Shown here in pieces: positions 6,576 through 15,161 of a stretch of DNA of 19,126 nt. The stretch's first letter is position 1; each line of letters opens with the position of its first letter. Location of the stretch: positions 1-19,126 of the forward strand of contig CAZPUJ010000363.1 of assembly GCA_964589725.1 (NCBI GenBank), in the 5' to 3' direction. The notes below the pieces were generated by a model that saw nothing but the letters and a program-made list of their open reading frames with translations, had not been told where the DNA came from and searched no databases. Both the position numbers and the translations under genes were made by a program. Origin of the DNA: CAYSHJ01 sp964589725 (GTDB taxonomy: Bacteria; Planctomycetota; Planctomycetia; Planctomycetales; Planctomycetaceae).

Positions 6576-8161
6576 TTGAAGTCAACGGTCAAATGAGCGA
6601 GTACCAACCGGGACGAGTCAGGCCGGGGCTGTTGACCGGATTGGCGATCGTCGGCATTGGCCTCGCGGTGACGTTGGCGACCGGACGGGAGAAGACTGCG
6701 CGCTCAGACATCGCGACGCTCGATAAAGTAGGACGGATTGGCAATCCGTCCTACTCGGCGCCGAGCACCGTGCCAAGGTTGCTCGGCGCGGCATCCTGCA
6801 CGGCGGCGAACTGCCACGGAGGTCCAACGACCACCAGCAAGATCGGCGGCGAGTACTCCACTTGGATCGCACGCGATCCGCATGCGCGGGCGTATTCGGT
6901 CTTGCGGAACGAAGAATCTCGCGAGATGGTTCGGCGGTTGAATCTGTCTCAGCCGGCGCACGAGTCAGTGGTGTGTTTGAATTGTCACTCGGCGGCGACG
7001 ACAACCGGCGGACTCCAACACGACACACTGCCGACGGACGGCGTCAGTTGCGAGCAGTGTCACGGCCCGGCGGAACATTGGGTGGCGGCTCATCTCCGCG
7101 CGGACTGGAAGAAACGCTTGGCCGCTGACAAACAACGCCTCGGCTTTCGCGACTTAAAGGATATCCTGACGCGAGCACGCACGTGTGCCGAATGCCATGT
7201 CGGCGCGGCGGGAAGAGACGTGAATCACGACTTGATCGCGGCGGGCCATCCACGACTGTTCTTCGAGCTGTCGGCGTTTCATGCCAACCTGCCGGCTCAC
7301 TGGCGGCGCGAGGCGGATGCGGCTCGGCACGTGTTGCCGAGGAACGCCGGCGCGGCTGACGGCGAATCGTATTTCGAAACGAAACTGTGGCTAATCGGTC
7401 AAGTCGCTTCGGCCGAGGCATCGCTGAAACTGCTTTCGCAGCGAGCGTCATTGGCCGACGAACCTCAGGTCGGCAATCAACCCCCCGTCGCCTGGCCGGA
7501 GCTATCCGAATGGAGCTGCTTCGCCTGTCATCATGATTTGCAGTCGCCCAGTTGGCGACAGGGCGACCGATTCATCAGCCATCCGCGCGGACAGTTGCCG
7601 TGGAACACTTGGTACCTCGCGCTGCTGGAACCGCTTGCGAAACAGACGTCAGGACCGGACCTCGCGGCGGCAACGTCACCGCTCGCCAAGGCCTGGAGTT
7701 TGATGGCAAAGCCGTTCCCGAAGCCGGCCGATGTTCGTCAACACGCCGACGCGGCGGCGAGGGACCTCACTGCTTGGGCCGAATGGCTGAATCACGCCGA
7801 GAACGCTCGCGAGTTATTCTCGGCGAGTGCAGTGCGGCAAATCCTCGAACGACTGACAAGTGAGGATGGCATCCAGCGAGCCACGGACAACTGGGACGCC
7901 GCCACGCAGATGTATCTCGGATGGAGTGCCTTGGCTCATGCGGGCCGTTCCGCTGGCAAGAATTCGCAGCCTGACGAGTTGGAAAAGGAGCGAGTGCTTT
8001 TCCACGCGCTCGACACGATGCGCGACACGCTCAAGCTCAATTTCCCTACCGGCTTCAACAGCCCACGGACTTTCGCGCCGGAACCGATCGAGCGATTGCC
8101 GTGGCTACTGCAACATCTACGTCGAGCGTGGGACACCCTGAACAACAGCATGACGCCTTGA
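6572..8161 (+). CDS. Pentahaem cytochrome c554/c-prime-like protein (first paralogue)
   Basis: 529 residues from the ATG that overlaps the previous stop (ATGA); an in-frame ATG at 6593 is an alternative start and begins MSEYQPG, echoing the MSTYQPG start of the next gene. One membrane segment (about 19-37) anchors it, so the haem domain should lie outside. Five haem sites are seen: an expanded C-x4-CH (CTAANCH, Cys 76/81, His 82), then CxxCH at 135, 160, 205 and 316. The pattern ASCTAANCHGG, SCEQCHGP, GHPRLFFELSAFH and CFACHHDL matches the cytochrome c554/c-prime family (Pfam Cytochrome_C554 group), whose members carry electrons in the periplasm. Residues 320-529 have no haem and no recognised domain. 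A 27-base palindrome at 6728-6754 is read in frame between anchor and first haem. Partner identity is inferred from the operon only. Confidence 0.87.
   Translation: MIEVNGQMSEYQPGRVRPGLLTGLAIVGIGLAVTLATGREKTARSDIATLDKVGRIGNPSYSAPSTVPRLLGAASCTAANCHGGPTTTSKIGGEYSTWIARDPHARAYSVLRNEESREMVRRLNLSQPAHESVVCLNCHSAATTTGGLQHDTLPTDGVSCEQCHGPAEHWVAAHLRADWKKRLAADKQRLGFRDLKDILTRARTCAECHVGAAGRDVNHDLIAAGHPRLFFELSAFHANLPAHWRREADAARHVLPRNAGAADGESYFETKLWLIGQVASAEASLKLLSQRASLADEPQVGNQPPVAWPELSEWSCFACHHDLQSPSWRQGDRFISHPRGQLPWNTWYLALLEPLAKQTSGPDLAAATSPLAKAWSLMAKPFPKPADVRQHADAAARDLTAWAEWLNHAENARELFSASAVRQILERLTSEDGIQRATDNWDAATQMYLGWSALAHAGRSAGKNSQPDELEKERVLFHALDTMRDTLKLNFPTGFNSPRTFAPEPIERLPWLLQHLRRAWDTLNNSMTP
6728..6754. 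repeat. Perfect palindromic repeat in frame (GTAGGACGGATTG type)
   Basis: GTAGGACGGATTG (6728-6740) and CAATCCGTCCTAC (6742-6754) are exact inverted repeats around one central base. Translated in the host gene as VGRIGNPSY. I recall this sequence as a very frequent dispersed element in planctomycete genomes. It falls in the linker between the membrane anchor and the first haem motif, where an insertion would be tolerated. Confidence 0.85.
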
Positions 8162-8175
8162 AGGAGACTCGAACA

Positions 8176-9927
8176 ATGAGCACGTACCAACCCGGGTGGC
8201 ACACTCGGCGACAACAGCTCGTTCTTCAAGACGATGAACAGCAGCCAACGAAGGAAACGAAGACGCGTTGGTCTGAAAGGCTTCTTGGTCTGCATGGCCT
8301 TTTGTTCCAAGTTTGTTGCTGTCTGGTTTGGGTCTTGTCGGGAAGTTGGGTGGCGGCTCAGGAGGCGGCGACTTCGCCGTTATCGCCAACACGAGTGCAT
8401 TTAGGTGCCGGTGAATGCTTTCGCTGTCATAACAACGGGTTTCCCAAGGTCGATGGTCCCGAAGCCAGTTTATTGGCCGCATTCGCCGTCAAGAAAATGG
8501 TCAATGACAAATGGGTGTCGCTTAAGGAATGGAGTATTTGGGGAAATGACGACAAACACGACAAACACTCGCAAGCTTTCACGTCGTTGCTGAATGAACG
8601 CTCAAAGATCATGGGCAAGCTGCTGGGGAACGTTGAGATTCATCGGGACAAACGCTGTTTGGCTTGCCACACGAGCTATCCGCTGTCAGCGATGGCAGCC
8701 GACCTTGAATGGATGCCCGCTGAATTGGCGGAAGATCCGCGAGTCGCCCTGGGGATCAGTTGCGAAGGATGTCATTCTCCCTCGGGAGACGCCGAACGAG
8801 TGACCGGCTGGTTCAAGCCGCATATCGACAAGGACGGTTGGCGGTTCCTTTCCGCCGCCGACAAGCGGGATAAGTTTGGCTTCACCGACATCCGGTCGAC
8901 GTCGGCTCGTACAAGAATGTGCCTGTCCTGTCACTTGGGAAATGTGTCGGAAGGGAAGATTGTGACGCACGAAATGTACGCCGCTGGACACCCACCGCTA
9001 CCGGGCTTCGAACTGTCCACCTTTGTCTTCCAAATGCCCAAGCACTGGCTCGACTTCGACAAGAAAGGGGAGGCCGTGCGAAATGAATTTTTGAAAAGGA
9101 ACGCCGACGACATCTACGGGCGCGACTCCTACAAGGTAGACAATCTACACGAAACGCGAGCCTCACTCGTCGCCGGCTTAATCTCGTACAGCGAGAATCT
9201 GAAGTTGGTGCGCTCGCTGGCGGACGGAGATCTAAAAGCACCCGTCCAGAAACCCGATTGGCCAGAGCTCGCCCAGTTCGAATGCTTCGCCTGCCATCAT
9301 GATTTGAAGGACCACAGTTGGCGCCAGCGCCGTAGGTTGCGAGGTGCTCCTGGCCGGCCGATGCTGCGAGCATGGCCGACCTCGCTCGCCAAGTTGGCAT
9401 TGAAGACCGCTGGCCAAGATCCGCAGGAACTGGACCGTCGCATCGACGAACTGGAAAACCGCTTGAGCGTTCAGCCCTTCGGGGGTCGCGAGCAATGGGC
9501 CAAGACCATCAAGCCCGCCAGCGATTGGCTCGACGAGCAAGCCATAAAGTTGGAGAAGACGCCGCTTCCGCGCGGTGCCGGCTTGTCCGTATTGCGGGAT
9601 ATCGCCACCCTGGCCGGCAGCGACTTCTGGGATTACGACTCGGCCCGGCAATTGGTCTGGGCCACTCAAGTCCTGCGGCGCGAATTGGCAACTGACCAGA
9701 ACCTGCGTGCTCGTATGACGGATTTGGAGTCTGATCTCGCTCCGCTCGAAACGATGTTCGTGCTCGATTTGACCGCTGGCCGTGTCGCGACCCAACAGTT
9801 CCCCGGTGATACGGTGGGACGCAAGGTGTCGGAGGTTGATCTCGAAAAGACGCTCCCGCCGATCGCCAACTACGACGCCGTGACGTTCCGCGAACGCTTC
9901 CGCAAGCTGGCGGCGAAACTGAGGTGA
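8176..9927 (+). CDS. Exported pentahaem cytochrome c554/c-prime-like protein (second paralogue)
   Basis: 583 residues. AAGGAG at 8161-8166 lies 9 bases before the ATG and overlaps the stop of the preceding gene. A long charged N-region (1-35) precedes a hydrophobic stretch (36-56) ending SWVAAQ, a plausible signal-peptidase site after residue 61. Five CxxCH motifs start at Cys 81 (CFRCH), 161, 196, 249 and 370 (CFACHHDL). Motifs shared with the preceding gene are GISCEGCH/GVSCEQCH, AAGHP followed by FELS.F, and CFACHHDLxxxSWRQ, so the two are paralogues; the first haem site differs (CxxCH here, C-x4-CH there), and so does membrane attachment. It probably acts as the soluble carrier beyond the membrane-bound cytochromes. 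Last gene of the first operon. Confidence 0.88.
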   Translation: MSTYQPGWHTRRQQLVLQDDEQQPTKETKTRWSERLLGLHGLLFQVCCCLVWVLSGSWVAAQEAATSPLSPTRVHLGAGECFRCHNNGFPKVDGPEASLLAAFAVKKMVNDKWVSLKEWSIWGNDDKHDKHSQAFTSLLNERSKIMGKLLGNVEIHRDKRCLACHTSYPLSAMAADLEWMPAELAEDPRVALGISCEGCHSPSGDAERVTGWFKPHIDKDGWRFLSAADKRDKFGFTDIRSTSARTRMCLSCHLGNVSEGKIVTHEMYAAGHPPLPGFELSTFVFQMPKHWLDFDKKGEAVRNEFLKRNADDIYGRDSYKVDNLHETRASLVAGLISYSENLKLVRSLADGDLKAPVQKPDWPELAQFECFACHHDLKDHSWRQRRRLRGAPGRPMLRAWPTSLAKLALKTAGQDPQELDRRIDELENRLSVQPFGGREQWAKTIKPASDWLDEQAIKLEKTPLPRGAGLSVLRDIATLAGSDFWDYDSARQLVWATQVLRRELATDQNLRARMTDLESDLAPLETMFVLDLTAGRVATQQFPGDTVGRKVSEVDLEKTLPPIANYDAVTFRERFRKLAAKLR

Positions 9928-10245
9928 TCTCGCGAGGATTCGCAGAACGAAATCAAGCGCTCGCAAACGTGCAGTTCAGGTTCCGCCGACTAACACCAGC
10001 CCTGTCAGACACCCCCAACATCCCGTAGCATCCTGCATCGTGGCGCTCCTTCCGTGAGCCGTCGGATTTAGAACACACCCGTAGCTCACACGAAGGAAGC
10101 CCCTATTCCAAGACCGCTTTCCGACAACTCATTCACGAGCCTGCACCAATCCCCTCAAGAACAAACAGCTTTTCGTGGTCAGGACAGGATCACACCCCAA
10201 AACGTGACACATCCTCTCACACGCACGAATGTTTGACTGAATGTC
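9928..10245. other. Intergenic gap between the two operons
   Basis: 318 bases with no gene that I can support. It holds the repeat-like element described separately and should contain the end of the first operon and the promoter of the second. No hairpin followed by a T-run is visible, so the terminator, if any, is not of the simple intrinsic type. The start of the next gene lacks an evident Shine-Dalgarno sequence. Confidence 0.5.
10047..10097. repeat. Imperfect inverted repeat, probable dispersed element
   Basis: TCCTTCCGTGAGC (10047-10059) and GCTCACACGAAGGA (10084-10097) are inverted repeats apart from one inserted base, around GTCGGATTTAGAACACACCC. The GTGAGCCGTCGGATTTA core resembles a family of dispersed elements I associate with planctomycete genomes. 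Copy number cannot be checked here. Confidence 0.5.
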
Positions 10246-12588
10246 ATGATGGATCCACTTCGTGACCTTCCGACCTTGGGTGTCTTTCCCGTTCTGGTCG
10301 GACCGTTGCAAACACTCCTCGCACTGTTGCCGGCGATCCTACTGGGGTTGGGCAGTTTGATCTTGGCTGCGTTCCGGCCGGCGGGATTTCTCAAGCTCGT
10401 CCGTTTCTGTTGGCGACAAAAACTCTTCTTAGGATTTGCCGCCAGCGTCATTGCTGGTTGGCACTACGGCCTGCCGGCGAGATCCTGGCAGCAATCGAAT
10501 TCGGCGAATCTCGCGGAAGACGGTTTGAGTTTGCCCGGCGACGCCGAGCCGACAGCCGCCGCTGCCGCCTGGACCAACGCTCGCGACCGGACGGTGCTGT
10601 CGTCGCCGGCGATCTCGGGGGACCGAGTGCTGTTCGCGACCGCGACGGACATCGGACCGTTTTCGCCGGAAGGTCGAGGAGCGATTGTTTGCCTGTCCGC
10701 ACACACGGGCCAAGAAGTCTGGCGGTATGCTCCGTCCGACTATCGCGCCACGTTTTCGTCGCCGGTCGTGTCGGACGACTTTGTCGTCTGCGGCGAGGGG
10801 CTGCATCAGGTGCAAGATGCGCGCGTGACTTGTCTCGATCATAATGGCCGACGGAAATGGGAATTTCGCACGCAGAGCCATGTGGAATCGACGGTCGCGA
10901 TTGCCGACGGGCGCGTGTTTGTCGGCGCGGGAGATGACGGCTTCTATTGTCTGGCTCTGGAGCCGGAAGCCAATGGCCTGCCGCGCGTGGTGTGGCACTT
11001 GGCGGGCCACGAGTTTCCCGATTGCGAGTCCTCGCCGGTCGTCAGCGACGGCGTTGTGTATTTCGGTTTGGGCGAGGGAGGCCACGCGATCTGCGCAGTG
11101 GACGCGGCGACCGGTCAACTGCGATGGCGAGTCGAGACGCCCTATCCGGTCTTCGCTCCGCCGCGAATCTCGCAGGGCAAACTGTACGTCGCCACGGGGA
11201 ATGGCAACTACGTGCAATCCGCGACGGAATTGTTGGAGATGAAGCTGCAACTGCTCAAGGACGATGGTGCCTCGGAGCAAGATCTGGCCGACGCGCGGCG
11301 ACGTCTGCAACCGGCTGGCGAAGTGTGGTGCATTGATCTCGCCAGCCACCACGTGGATTGGAAGTTTGCGGCCACGGATGCGATCTTGGGAGCGATCACG
11401 TGCGGCGATGAGTCGCTCTATTTCGGTTCGCGCGACGGGCATCTTTATCGCGTCTCGCTCGACGGCCGCTTGTTGAACAAGCTCGATCTTCACGAACCGC
11501 TGGTCTGTTCGCCCGCGCTGAGTCGCAAGCACATCTATTGCGCGACGACCTCGGGGCGGCTGGTCTGTCTGGAGGCACGATCGCTCAAGCCGGTGTGGGA
11601 GTCGTCGCTGGGAGGCGGCGAGCCATTCACGAGTTCCCCCGCGATCGCTCACGGGCATGTGTACGTCGGCACGGCACAGCAAGGTTTGCGCTGCCTGGGA
11701 CGGCCGGGAAAAGCCGAACCTCCGATGTGGACTCACGGCGACCGCGGCGGTCGCGCGGACGACGTTCCTGCTCCCGAAATGTTGACGATAGCCTGGCGAT
11801 TTCCCGCCGAAGAATCGACGCCGTTTCACGTCACAGCGCCGTTGATGCCGCTGGCAGACGCCATCTATGTCGCCGGCTCGCGTGGCGGCGGGTCTGAGTT
11901 CGTCAAACTGGATGTGAGCCGCGCGACCGCGGACTCGGAGCGACAAGTCTGGGTTCGGCGATTCGATCGACGCTTAGTCGTCCCGCCGGTGGGCTGCGGA
12001 GAGAGGCTGTGCGTGATCGAGTCGGACGCTTCGCAGCCGGCGATCCTGCATTGTTTGTCGGCGTCAGATGGGCAAACCCTGTGGAGCCATCGGCTGCGCG
12101 ATCCTCCGATTGGATTGACTTTGGATTCACACAATGTCGTCGCCTGGACGAACGCCACTACACTGGGATGTTGGGATCTCGCCAGCGGCACCATGCAGTG
12201 GGAAGAGTCCACGCAAATCCAGCGCGGTCTCGGTTCACCGACCGTGCGGAATCAAATAATCTTCGCGGCCACTGAGTCAAGCCTGTCCGCGAGAGACGCA
12301 CCGACCGGGACGCTGCTTTGGAACGAAAGCCTCAACGCGCGACCGCGCGGCGGGCCTTTTCTGGATGGGCAAAACGTGTTGTTGCCCTACGACCAACAAA
12401 CGGTCGCGGTGCATAACGTTGTTGATGGGAAGTTTGTCCGCTGGCAAGCCGCGGGCGACGAGACCGATGGCTGGGTGATTCCCGACGCGGTGGGAAGGCC
12501 GATCACGCCGCGAGTTTCGCTTCAGGGGCGAGTTTACTGCGCGACAGAGTCAGGAGCGGTCGTCTGCTTTGGGGCGGATGTGCCGTGA
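10246..12588 (+). CDS. Membrane-anchored PQQ-type beta-propeller protein
   Basis: 780 residues. Two N-terminal membrane segments (about 14-42 and 58-76) are joined by a short basic loop (FLKLVRFCWRQK), which puts both the N-terminus and the large C-terminal part outside the cytoplasm. From residue 115 on, blocks of the form xVYxGxxDGxxYCL...GxxxW recur (for example RVFVGAGDDGFYCLALEP, VVYFGLGEGGHAICAVDAATGQLRW, LYFGSRDGHLYRVSLDG, HVYVGTAQQGLRCL), the signature of PQQ-like/BamB propeller blades. At least seven or eight blades are visible, and the length suggests two propellers. The catalytic residues and adjacent disulphide of true quinoprotein dehydrogenases are not evident, so a scaffold or substrate-binding role is as likely as PQQ catalysis. 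It opens the second gene set; its stop overlaps the GTG of the next gene. Confidence 0.85.
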   Translation: MMDPLRDLPTLGVFPVLVGPLQTLLALLPAILLGLGSLILAAFRPAGFLKLVRFCWRQKLFLGFAASVIAGWHYGLPARSWQQSNSANLAEDGLSLPGDAEPTAAAAAWTNARDRTVLSSPAISGDRVLFATATDIGPFSPEGRGAIVCLSAHTGQEVWRYAPSDYRATFSSPVVSDDFVVCGEGLHQVQDARVTCLDHNGRRKWEFRTQSHVESTVAIADGRVFVGAGDDGFYCLALEPEANGLPRVVWHLAGHEFPDCESSPVVSDGVVYFGLGEGGHAICAVDAATGQLRWRVETPYPVFAPPRISQGKLYVATGNGNYVQSATELLEMKLQLLKDDGASEQDLADARRRLQPAGEVWCIDLASHHVDWKFAATDAILGAITCGDESLYFGSRDGHLYRVSLDGRLLNKLDLHEPLVCSPALSRKHIYCATTSGRLVCLEARSLKPVWESSLGGGEPFTSSPAIAHGHVYVGTAQQGLRCLGRPGKAEPPMWTHGDRGGRADDVPAPEMLTIAWRFPAEESTPFHVTAPLMPLADAIYVAGSRGGGSEFVKLDVSRATADSERQVWVRRFDRRLVVPPVGCGERLCVIESDASQPAILHCLSASDGQTLWSHRLRDPPIGLTLDSHNVVAWTNATTLGCWDLASGTMQWEESTQIQRGLGSPTVRNQIIFAATESSLSARDAPTGTLLWNESLNARPRGGPFLDGQNVLLPYDQQTVAVHNVVDGKFVRWQAAGDETDGWVIPDAVGRPITPRVSLQGRVYCATESGAVVCFGADVP

Positions 12589-15161
12589 CTGACTCACCCT
12601 CACTCCACGAAACGCTCGTCTTCACGTTTGGTTTGGGAGCATCCGCCGGCGATTCCGCGCGAGTCGACGTTCTGGGAGGCAAGGGGGCCAGCCTGGCCGC
12701 GATGAGTCGCGCCGGTCTGCCCGTGCCGCCGGGATTCACGATCTCGGCGGCCTGCTGCGCTTGGGTCGACCAACATGACGGGCAATGGCCGCCGGGTCTG
12801 GAAGAGCAAGTCCGTGCGGCGCTGAGTTGGCTGGAGCAAGTCACCGGACGCACCTTCGGTCGCGGGCCAAAGCCGCTGCTGGTTGCGGTGCGATCCGGCG
12901 CAGCGGTGTCGATGCCCGGGATGATGGACACGATTTTGAATTGCGGCCTCATCGAAGAGCGATCCGACCCCGATCACAGCGAGAAGTCTCCGACCGAGCC
13001 TTGGGACGCTCTGTGTCAGGGAATCAACGCGGTGTTCGCATCATGGCACAGCGACCGAGCGCGGGCGTATCGCCAACATCATGATCTGCATGGCGTCGTC
13101 GGCACGGCGGTGACAGTCCAAGCCATGTTCCCGTCGGAACGTTCGGGAGTCCTGTTCACCGCGAACCCGAATGATCCGGCGTCGGGTGAGATGATCGTCG
13201 AAGCGTCCTGGGGACTGGGCGAAGCGGTCGTCTCTGGCGCGGTGACTCCGGACATTTATGTTTTAGATGCGGCAAGTCTCGCGACGAAGCGGGTCGTGCC
13301 CGGTTCGCGACCGGGAGACGAAGCGGCTCTGACGAACTCACAACTGTTGGAGTTGGCCGAACTGGGCCGGCGGGTCGAGTCGCACTTTCAATCTCCCTCC
13401 GACATCGAATGGGGCATCGCCGATGGTCGTGTCGCGCTGCTGCAAACTCGAAAGATTCGCGGCCTGGAAGTCATCGAGGACATCGAACGCGGACGGCTGG
13501 AAGAGATTTTGCGTTTGCGCGGTTTGGCGGGCAACAAGCCGGTCGTGTGGGTGGTTCACAATCTGTCCGAGACGCTTCCCGCGCCAACGCCGTTGACTTG
13601 GGACTTGGTCCGCTGGTTCATGAGCGCGGCGGGAGGTTACGGGCAGATGTACCGACTGCTCGGCCACCGTCCGCAAGAACGCCAGCCGGGGGCGGGCTTT
13701 CTGGAACTGATCGCAGGCCGCGCCTATGTCGATCCGCGGCGCGCCGCCGAGTTTCACTTTGGCCGGCTGCCGTTTGAATACAACATGGACGAAATCTTGC
13801 GCGAACGCACGGCGCTCGAACGCCCGCCGACGCGATTCAATCTCGACCTCGCCGACTCACTGTTCTTCTTCCGTTTGCCGGGAATGTTGTTCGGCATGGT
13901 GCGCGGCGCTTGGCAGATGCGAGCGATGGGCCGGACAGCTCGCGAACGATTCGACAACGTCGCGGTGCCGAAGCTCGAAGAGTTCTTGGTGTCGGCAAGA
14001 CGCATGAGGCTGTCGGATCTGTCGACAACGGACTTGCTCAACGAACTTCAGCGACGACGCGATTTCGTGCTTGGCGACTTCGCGGGCGAATCGCTGCTCC
14101 CCGGCTTCTTCGGCGGGCTGGCTCATGAGCGGCTGCGGCATCTGTTGGTGCAACTCTTCGGACCCGAAGAGGGGGAACAACTGGCCGGCGAACTGACGAC
14201 CGGTCTGGAGAATGACATCACCGTCGAACAGAGCGTCGCGCTGTTCGAGGTCGCCCAGGGCCGTCAGTTGCTCGACGACTTCCGGCAGCGCTTCGGGCAC
14301 CGCGCGGTCAACGAGATGGAGCTGTCGCAGCCGCGCTGGCGTGAGGATCGCGACTACCTCCAACGCATGGTCGATCGCTTCCGAGGAGCTTCGCAGTCGT
14401 CACCTCACGAGCGTCATGCAGCTCAGGTCGCAACGCGGCAGCGGGCAGAAGCGGCACTGCCGGCGAGGCTAGCTCAGGCGGGAGGCTCGTCGCTGCGAGA
14501 ACGTGTCGAACACGAACTGCGGCAAACTCAGGCGTTGTTGCCGTATCGCGAGGTCGGCAAGTTCCAGTTGATGCGCGGTTACGAAATGCTTCGAGAAGTG
14601 CTCGTCGAATTGGGCCGCCGCTGGGATCTAGGCCGCGATCTGTTCTTCCTGAAGGCCGACGAACTTCCGCGGTATGAATCCGCCTGTAGTCCGAGCCCTT
14701 GTGGCTCGGAGGATTGGCCGTCGTTGATCGCCCAGCGCAAGCTGCGCTGGAAATCGGCTCAGAAGTTGTCGCTCGCGGATGTCATCGACTCGCGGCGTCT
14801 GGACGACTTCGGCCGGCCTCGGCCATCGACGGCGCAGGCCGGCCACAAACGGATGGAGTGCCGGCCGATCGCATCGGGAGTCGCTCGCGGCAGGGCGCGC
14901 GTCGTCTTCGATCCGCGCGACGTCACCGACTTCGGCCGCGATGACATCTTGATTTGCCCCAGCACCGATCCGGGTTGGACGCCGCTGTTCGTGAATGCCA
15001 AAGGCTTGATCGTCGAACGTGGTGGAGTGCTCTCCCACGGTGCGATCGTCGCGCGGGACTTCGGCATTCCGGCAGTGGTTCTGGAAGCGGCGACGCAACG
15101 CATTCCAGACGGAGCGACAATTGAACTCGACGCGAATCAGGGCACGGTGACATGGACGTGA
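12585..15161 (+). CDS. PEP-utilising phosphotransferase, rifampicin phosphotransferase/PEP synthase-like
   Basis: 858 residues, starting at a GTG that overlaps the previous stop by four bases. The N-terminal third is the ATP-grasp domain of the PEP synthase/PPDK family: GGKGASLAAMSRAGLPVPPG (about 31-50), SVSMPGMMDT-type loop (about 107-116), and FTANPND...WGLGEAVVSG (about 191-219). The C-terminal 80 residues are the swivelling phosphohistidine domain, TDPGWTPLF followed by ERGGVLSHGAIVARD, with the catalytic His at about 818. There is no PEP/pyruvate-binding TIM barrel after the His domain. Order and length (ATP-grasp, ~450-residue middle, His domain) are those of rifampicin phosphotransferase (about 865 residues). 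The natural substrate of this member is unknown; antibiotic resistance should not be assumed. Residues ~703-712 derive from an in-frame palindromic repeat. Confidence 0.88.
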   Translation: MTDSPSLHETLVFTFGLGASAGDSARVDVLGGKGASLAAMSRAGLPVPPGFTISAACCAWVDQHDGQWPPGLEEQVRAALSWLEQVTGRTFGRGPKPLLVAVRSGAAVSMPGMMDTILNCGLIEERSDPDHSEKSPTEPWDALCQGINAVFASWHSDRARAYRQHHDLHGVVGTAVTVQAMFPSERSGVLFTANPNDPASGEMIVEASWGLGEAVVSGAVTPDIYVLDAASLATKRVVPGSRPGDEAALTNSQLLELAELGRRVESHFQSPSDIEWGIADGRVALLQTRKIRGLEVIEDIERGRLEEILRLRGLAGNKPVVWVVHNLSETLPAPTPLTWDLVRWFMSAAGGYGQMYRLLGHRPQERQPGAGFLELIAGRAYVDPRRAAEFHFGRLPFEYNMDEILRERTALERPPTRFNLDLADSLFFFRLPGMLFGMVRGAWQMRAMGRTARERFDNVAVPKLEEFLVSARRMRLSDLSTTDLLNELQRRRDFVLGDFAGESLLPGFFGGLAHERLRHLLVQLFGPEEGEQLAGELTTGLENDITVEQSVALFEVAQGRQLLDDFRQRFGHRAVNEMELSQPRWREDRDYLQRMVDRFRGASQSSPHERHAAQVATRQRAEAALPARLAQAGGSSLRERVEHELRQTQALLPYREVGKFQLMRGYEMLREVLVELGRRWDLGRDLFFLKADELPRYESACSPSPCGSEDWPSLIAQRKLRWKSAQKLSLADVIDSRRLDDFGRPRPSTAQAGHKRMECRPIASGVARGRARVVFDPRDVTDFGRDDILICPSTDPGWTPLFVNAKGLIVERGGVLSHGAIVARDFGIPAVVLEAATQRIPDGATIELDANQGTVTWT
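14690..14710. repeat. Palindromic repeat in frame (TCCGAGCC type)
   Basis: TCCGAGCC (14690-14697) and GGCTCGGA (14703-14710) are exact inverted repeats around CTTGT, preceded by CTGTAG. Read in frame in the phosphotransferase gene as CSPSPCGSED. It lies between a charged helix region and the swivel domain, a likely surface loop. The match to a dispersed family is from memory; the inverted repeat itself is plain. Confidence 0.6.

Noticed and set aside
10429..11946. 505-codon open frame on the minus strand
   Set aside because: Lies opposite the propeller gene; Arg/His/Gln-rich composition typical of an antisense shadow in GC-rich DNA, no domain.
10246..12588. PQQ-dependent alcohol dehydrogenase
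   Set aside because: The propeller blades are clear, but the catalytic residues, the vicinal disulphide and a cytochrome domain are not visible, so only a propeller call is made.
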